Source: Larix sibirica (taxonomy: Eukaryota; Streptophyta; Pinopsida; Pinales; Pinaceae). From it: 10,022 bases of DNA. Shown one piece after another: positions 6,701-10,022 of the stretch. The stretch is taken from assembly GCA_004151065.3 (NCBI GenBank), contig NWUY0303947901.1:1-10022 (forward strand). Direction: 5' to 3'. The position numbers and the translations under genes were made by a program. Position 1 is the first letter of the stretch. Each line of letters opens with the position of its first letter. Below the pieces are notes generated by a model. That model saw nothing but the letters and a program-made list of their open reading frames with translations. It did not search any database and was not told the DNA's origin.

Positions 6701-7159
6701 CCAAAGATCAATGGGTTCCTAATTGAATTATATACAACTATTTTGGATAAGGCACTCCTTTTTATAAAGAGAACGAATTAAGGAGGTGCAAATTATGAGA
6801 AAATTTTATTATGAAATTAATTCTATTTCCACCTCTATATATTTAGCACCTCAAGGGGATTCTTTGGATAAGATCAACAATCAAGGGATGATATTTCACT
6901 GCAATATAAGTTATAGAATAATATAAAAAAGGGGAAGGGGAACAAACTACCACTATTTATGTAGGAAATTATTATATATAATCAAAATACCTTTCTAAGG
7001 GGTTTAGGGGGATATATTGGATGGCATAAAAATGGTTGTAAACGATTCTACACTTATTATTTTGTATGAAAACTCATTAGTGTTCTTAAAGTTAGACACA
7101 AAGAAATATTACAGTATTTACTAAAATGAGATTATATTTACATTTTGGGGATGTTGACC
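6701..7159. other. intergenic with purine-rich patch
   Basis: No gene. A purine run at about 6925-6942 (AAAAAAGGGGAAGGGGAA) resembles a retrotransposon polypurine tract, but no LTR start follows it. G-rich text near 6997-7012 contains one TTTAGGG-like unit, which is not an array. Confidence 0.5.
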
Positions 7160-7253
7160 ATAAAGAGAAGAATCTGATGGTATAATTTTAGTGGTTCAAA
7201 ATAGTGATAAAGAGAAGAATCCGATGGTATAATTTTAGTGGTTCAAAATAGTG
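7160..7253. repeat. 47-bp tandem duplication, nearly identical
   Basis: Units 7160-7206 and 7207-7253 differ at one base (TCTGATGG versus TCCGATGG) and abut exactly. The low divergence suggests a recent local duplication. Confidence 0.95.
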
Positions 7254-8390
7254 AAAAAAACAATAAAAGAATTTATATAATCAATGGCAATCCACTAACA
7301 TCCTTCTAAACTATAAGAGGATATTTAAGATAAGGATGTTCCATATATTTGTACTTAATTAATTTAGTGGTTAATATTTTATTGGACTCTCTTAATTATT
7401 GCATAATTCACATTGGAGTGTTGTTACGAGTAAAAATATACCAAAAAACTGGAATTGGCTTATATGTGTTGCATATGAACTTCACACTTGAGTACTCACA
7501 TATACCAACCCATCTAAAGATACAATGTATCATCTAAGTTTGTGTTGTTTTCGTATATGACTCACTTGGTCATGACATGATACTTCTTTAGATGTACTTT
7601 TATGATGGATCAGCTTCTTTCTCTTGATCTAAAACCCTTGATCACTAATTTCATTCACTTTAAACCTCGTGCCACCCATTTGGATATTTTGTAACTTTAT
7701 GGGTTTACTTTGTATTGCAAATCTTTAATTGGATCCATATTTACTTAATATGTTTCATTATAGGTCTACAATGACCCAAATCCAATTTAGGTTGCTATTT
7801 ATGGAGTTAGATGAGTCAAACCTCATTTAACACTTTCCAATCTCATGGAACAAAGCATGTTATAGGTCAGTGTAGAAGGTATTGTGGTGTTGTTGAACCT
7901 GACATGGATTAAAATTATGCGGTACTACTTTACCATGTGACTTGGTCCCTCTTATGGCTAACCTAACTTGGAACTATGCCTCTCTTGCTTAATTCTACAT
8001 TTATATTCCTCTTTGCAAATGGTTGTTTTTGAAAAATTTATCTTTAAAACCCTTTCTTTTAGGTACATAATTATGTTTGTGACACATCTTGGTCTAATCT
8101 ATCTTCCACCTCTTCCATACTCTTGGGTTGCTTGCACCTCTCATCTCCATAACCTCTATGGGAATATCTTGTGATTAGCTTGTATCCAACCTTGAAGGCT
8201 TGTTGATTCATCATATGAAATCTTCATTGGCATAATCCCATTCATACCTTGGACAATTCAAACTTGTAACCTTAAGGGAAGTTCTATCACAACTAGGGAA
8301 ACAAAGGTATTATCCCATCAAGGACACTTAGTTCTCTTTACTTTGTAATTTAATTGATTTATGTTTTATGGTAGTAGATCTAGTATTATT
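7254..8390. other. intergenic, slightly less A+T-rich, no gene supported
   Basis: From about 7750 to 8340 the sequence is less A-rich and more even in composition than its surroundings and looks like decayed element or transcribed sequence. Open frames of 62-68 codons at 7349-7537 and 7968-8174 show no recognisable domain; the second begins with TTG rather than ATG. I found no terminal repeat, RT motif or exon structure. Confidence 0.45.
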
Positions 8391-8446
8391 TGCATATACA
8401 TACATACATACATGCATACATATACATACATGTGTGTGTGTGTGTG
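8391..8446. repeat. CATA tetranucleotide / TG dinucleotide microsatellite
   Basis: TACA/CATA units at about 8395-8430 are followed by eight TG units at 8431-8446. Every base from 8391 to 8446 alternates purine and pyrimidine. An open frame on the minus strand reads through it as Tyr/Met/Cys/Thr repeats and is not a gene. Confidence 0.95.
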
Positions 8447-8774
8447 AGATTCAATTTCGATATAGTCTTGTTTTGCAAGAAAGTTGAGCTACATGTGTAG
8501 GACAACATTGAAGACTCTTGAATATTTGTCACAACTCTCTTCAACCCATGTAACTTCAACACCAATAACAAGGAATTATGGGTGAGTTCTTTTCATAATT
8601 ATCTCAACATATTTTAGTAATAGGGTTTCTATCTCACTAAAGGAAAATTTGATAATTAACCATAGATTATGAGTTTACTTTACATCGATATGTTAACATA
8701 ATGAAGTTCTAAAACCCTAACAAACTAGTGACTCTTTCTCTTTATTTAACTCTATTTTCTCACTATAGGGTTTT
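8447..8774. other. intergenic, no gene seen
   Basis: No coding signal. Contains AAACCCTAA at 8712-8720 and AGGGTTT at 8622-8628 and 8767-8773. These short telo-box-like words are common in plant DNA, and nothing ties them to a promoter here. Confidence 0.5.
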
Positions 8775-8887
8775 TTGATTTTTTTCACTAAAACATAGTA
8801 GCAAATCCATTCATTAACTACAATATTATCTTGATTTTTTTTCACTAAAACATAGTGGCAAATCCATTCATTAACTACAATATTATA
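8775..8887. repeat. 57-bp tandem duplication, nearly identical
   Basis: Units 8775-8830 and 8831-8887 differ by one substitution (AGTAGCAA versus AGTGGCAA) and one T in a T run (seven versus eight). A recent local duplication. Confidence 0.95.
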
Positions 8888-9251
8888 ATACATATAGGGA
8901 ATAATTTTTTTTCTTGTAAGAATAAGAGAATAAAAAAAAAGTATCCTCAGTTTCTATTATAAATCATCAATTCAAAGAGATATAAACAGCTTGATGGATG
9001 ATCCACATGCATGGATAAATAATGACCTCAATACTTCCTCAACATATAATTGTGGACAATGAGAAGGATACTTCACATAATAAATGCGGGATAATAAAAA
9101 TCTCACCTACAAAGTCTTTTTGGTGGCTTATATTAAGTAAAGGGAGAAACATATATGGCTCACTAAAGAATCTTAATAAGTCTAACATCAACTTAATATG
9201 CGTTAACACATGGATATGCATATTTGCATGATAACCATTTTTTTAATAGCA
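8888..9251. other. intergenic, no gene seen
   Basis: Open frames of 60-69 codons overlap on both strands at about 9022-9231 with no recognisable domain; their mutual overlap suggests chance. No RNA or promoter signal. Confidence 0.5.
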
Positions 9252-9255
9252 ATTG

Positions 9256-9622
9256 CAAGTATGGAAGCATTTTATAGTTTTATGAGGAGCATGGAGGATA
9301 AATTAATAAAAGCAACACTTGCATGAGTGATGTATGCACTAATTGAAATTTTCCTTGCAATAGGATTTTGTTAAAAAAATAAAGAAAATCAAAAGAGGCA
9401 GGTTGGTTGAAAATATATTTGTTTTATTATTATTAAATTTTAAATTTTATAACAAGTTTGAAGGCATTTTAGAGTTTGATGAGGATCATGTAAGGTAAAT
9501 TAATAAAGGAAACACTTATATGAGTGATGTATGTTATTGAAGTTTTCGTTGCCTTATTATTTTTATAAAAATATAAAGAATATGAAAAGAGGAGAACTGG
9601 TTGAGAATATGTTTTTTTTATT
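9256..9622. repeat. direct repeat of about 175 bp, two diverged copies
   Basis: Copy 1 (about 9256-9432) and copy 2 (about 9453-9622) share a run of colinear blocks. These include GGCATTTTA/AGCATTTTA-like text near 9266 and 9463, TAAATTAATAAA near 9299 and 9496, ATGAGTGATGTATG near 9323 and 9520, AAAGAGG near 9391 and 9586, and GGTTGA at 9405 and 9599. The offset drifts from 197 to 194 bases, so a few small indels separate them. This is an old tandem duplication; I do not recognise the unit. Confidence 0.85.
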
Positions 9623-10022
9623 AAGTTGCTTTGTTCATGATAATTATTTGGGGTTGAGACCATGGTTTGGACATAATTCATAGGGTATGTCATTTTATTA
9701 TAATGATTCAAGAAGGTGTTACTTGAATAACCATTTTTTTCTTTCCTTCAAGCCTAATACATACATAATCAATCCATATATAGTCAAATAGAGTATTATA
9801 CACAATAATTAACTAATAAGAAAGGTATGCCATGGTTCAAAAATGCATTAAAAAATTTCACACTTAATCACCATAAACCATCAATACCTACACACAACAT
9901 AAATTAAACATGTCATCATGAACCTATAGTCCTTAGCTTATTGAATGTAAGTTTTAAACATGTGCAGAGAAGCAAAGCATACATATTCTTTAAGCAAAAT
10001 AGAGATTACACCACAACATTCA
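9623..10022. other. intergenic, no gene seen
   Basis: A+T-rich tail of the window. A minus-strand open frame of 80 codons ends in this area (9469-9711) but overlaps the duplicated copy 2 and has no recognisable domain. Nothing else is supported. Confidence 0.55.

Noticed and set aside
6925-6942. Polypurine tract of a second retrotransposon
   Set aside because: The purine run is present, but no LTR start with TG and no matching element follow it.
6997-7012. Telomere-type TTTAGGG repeat
   Set aside because: Only a single unit amid G runs; there is no array.
8622-8773. Telo-box promoter elements (AAACCCTAA and AGGGTTT words)
   Set aside because: Three short words in 150 bp are not unusual in plant DNA, and no gene start lies nearby.
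9022-9231. Overlapping open frames on both strands
   Set aside because: Short, mutually overlapping, low-complexity translations; chance is enough to explain them.

Overview
The window looks like nuclear, gene-poor intergenic DNA from a seed plant. It is strongly A+T-rich, has long CA/TG, CT and CATA microsatellites, a Ty1-copia-type long terminal repeat, several tRNA-headed SINE-like pieces and many diverged short duplications. There is no bacterial gene packing, no operon and no rRNA gene. The mixture resembles repeat-laden intergenic DNA of a large plant genome, possibly a gymnosperm. The species assignment is inference and no single motif proves it.

Layout. 1-740: two tRNA-derived SINE-like heads, one on each strand. 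950-1410: microsatellites, including a 68-bp unbroken alternating purine/pyrimidine tract. 1850-1947: a CCTAA-rich patch ending in a small hairpin. 2469-3913: short duplications, a dispersed repeat of about 60 bp seen twice, and a minimal SINE-like unit with a poly(T) end. 4032-4526: a minus-strand copia-type LTR with a TATA box, right boundary uncertain. 4738-5535: the only stretch with coding character, on the plus strand. It consists of two broken open frames and one 133-codon open frame whose start lies inside an 82-bp tandem duplication. I do not recognise the product. 5900-7260: short tandem repeats, an A-rich tract and a 47-bp duplication. 7254-8390: slightly less A-rich, but no gene that I can support. 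8391-8446: a second alternating tract. 8775-9622: a 57-bp near-perfect duplication and an older direct repeat of about 175 bp.

I see no set of genes working together and no convincing functional host gene. The items most worth a second look are the unidentified coding remnant beside the LTR, the tRNA-head unit followed by two perfect hairpins, and the long alternating tract with overlapping palindromes. Nothing here supports a new biological system. The series of duplications of different ages is consistent with ordinary plant intergenic turnover.
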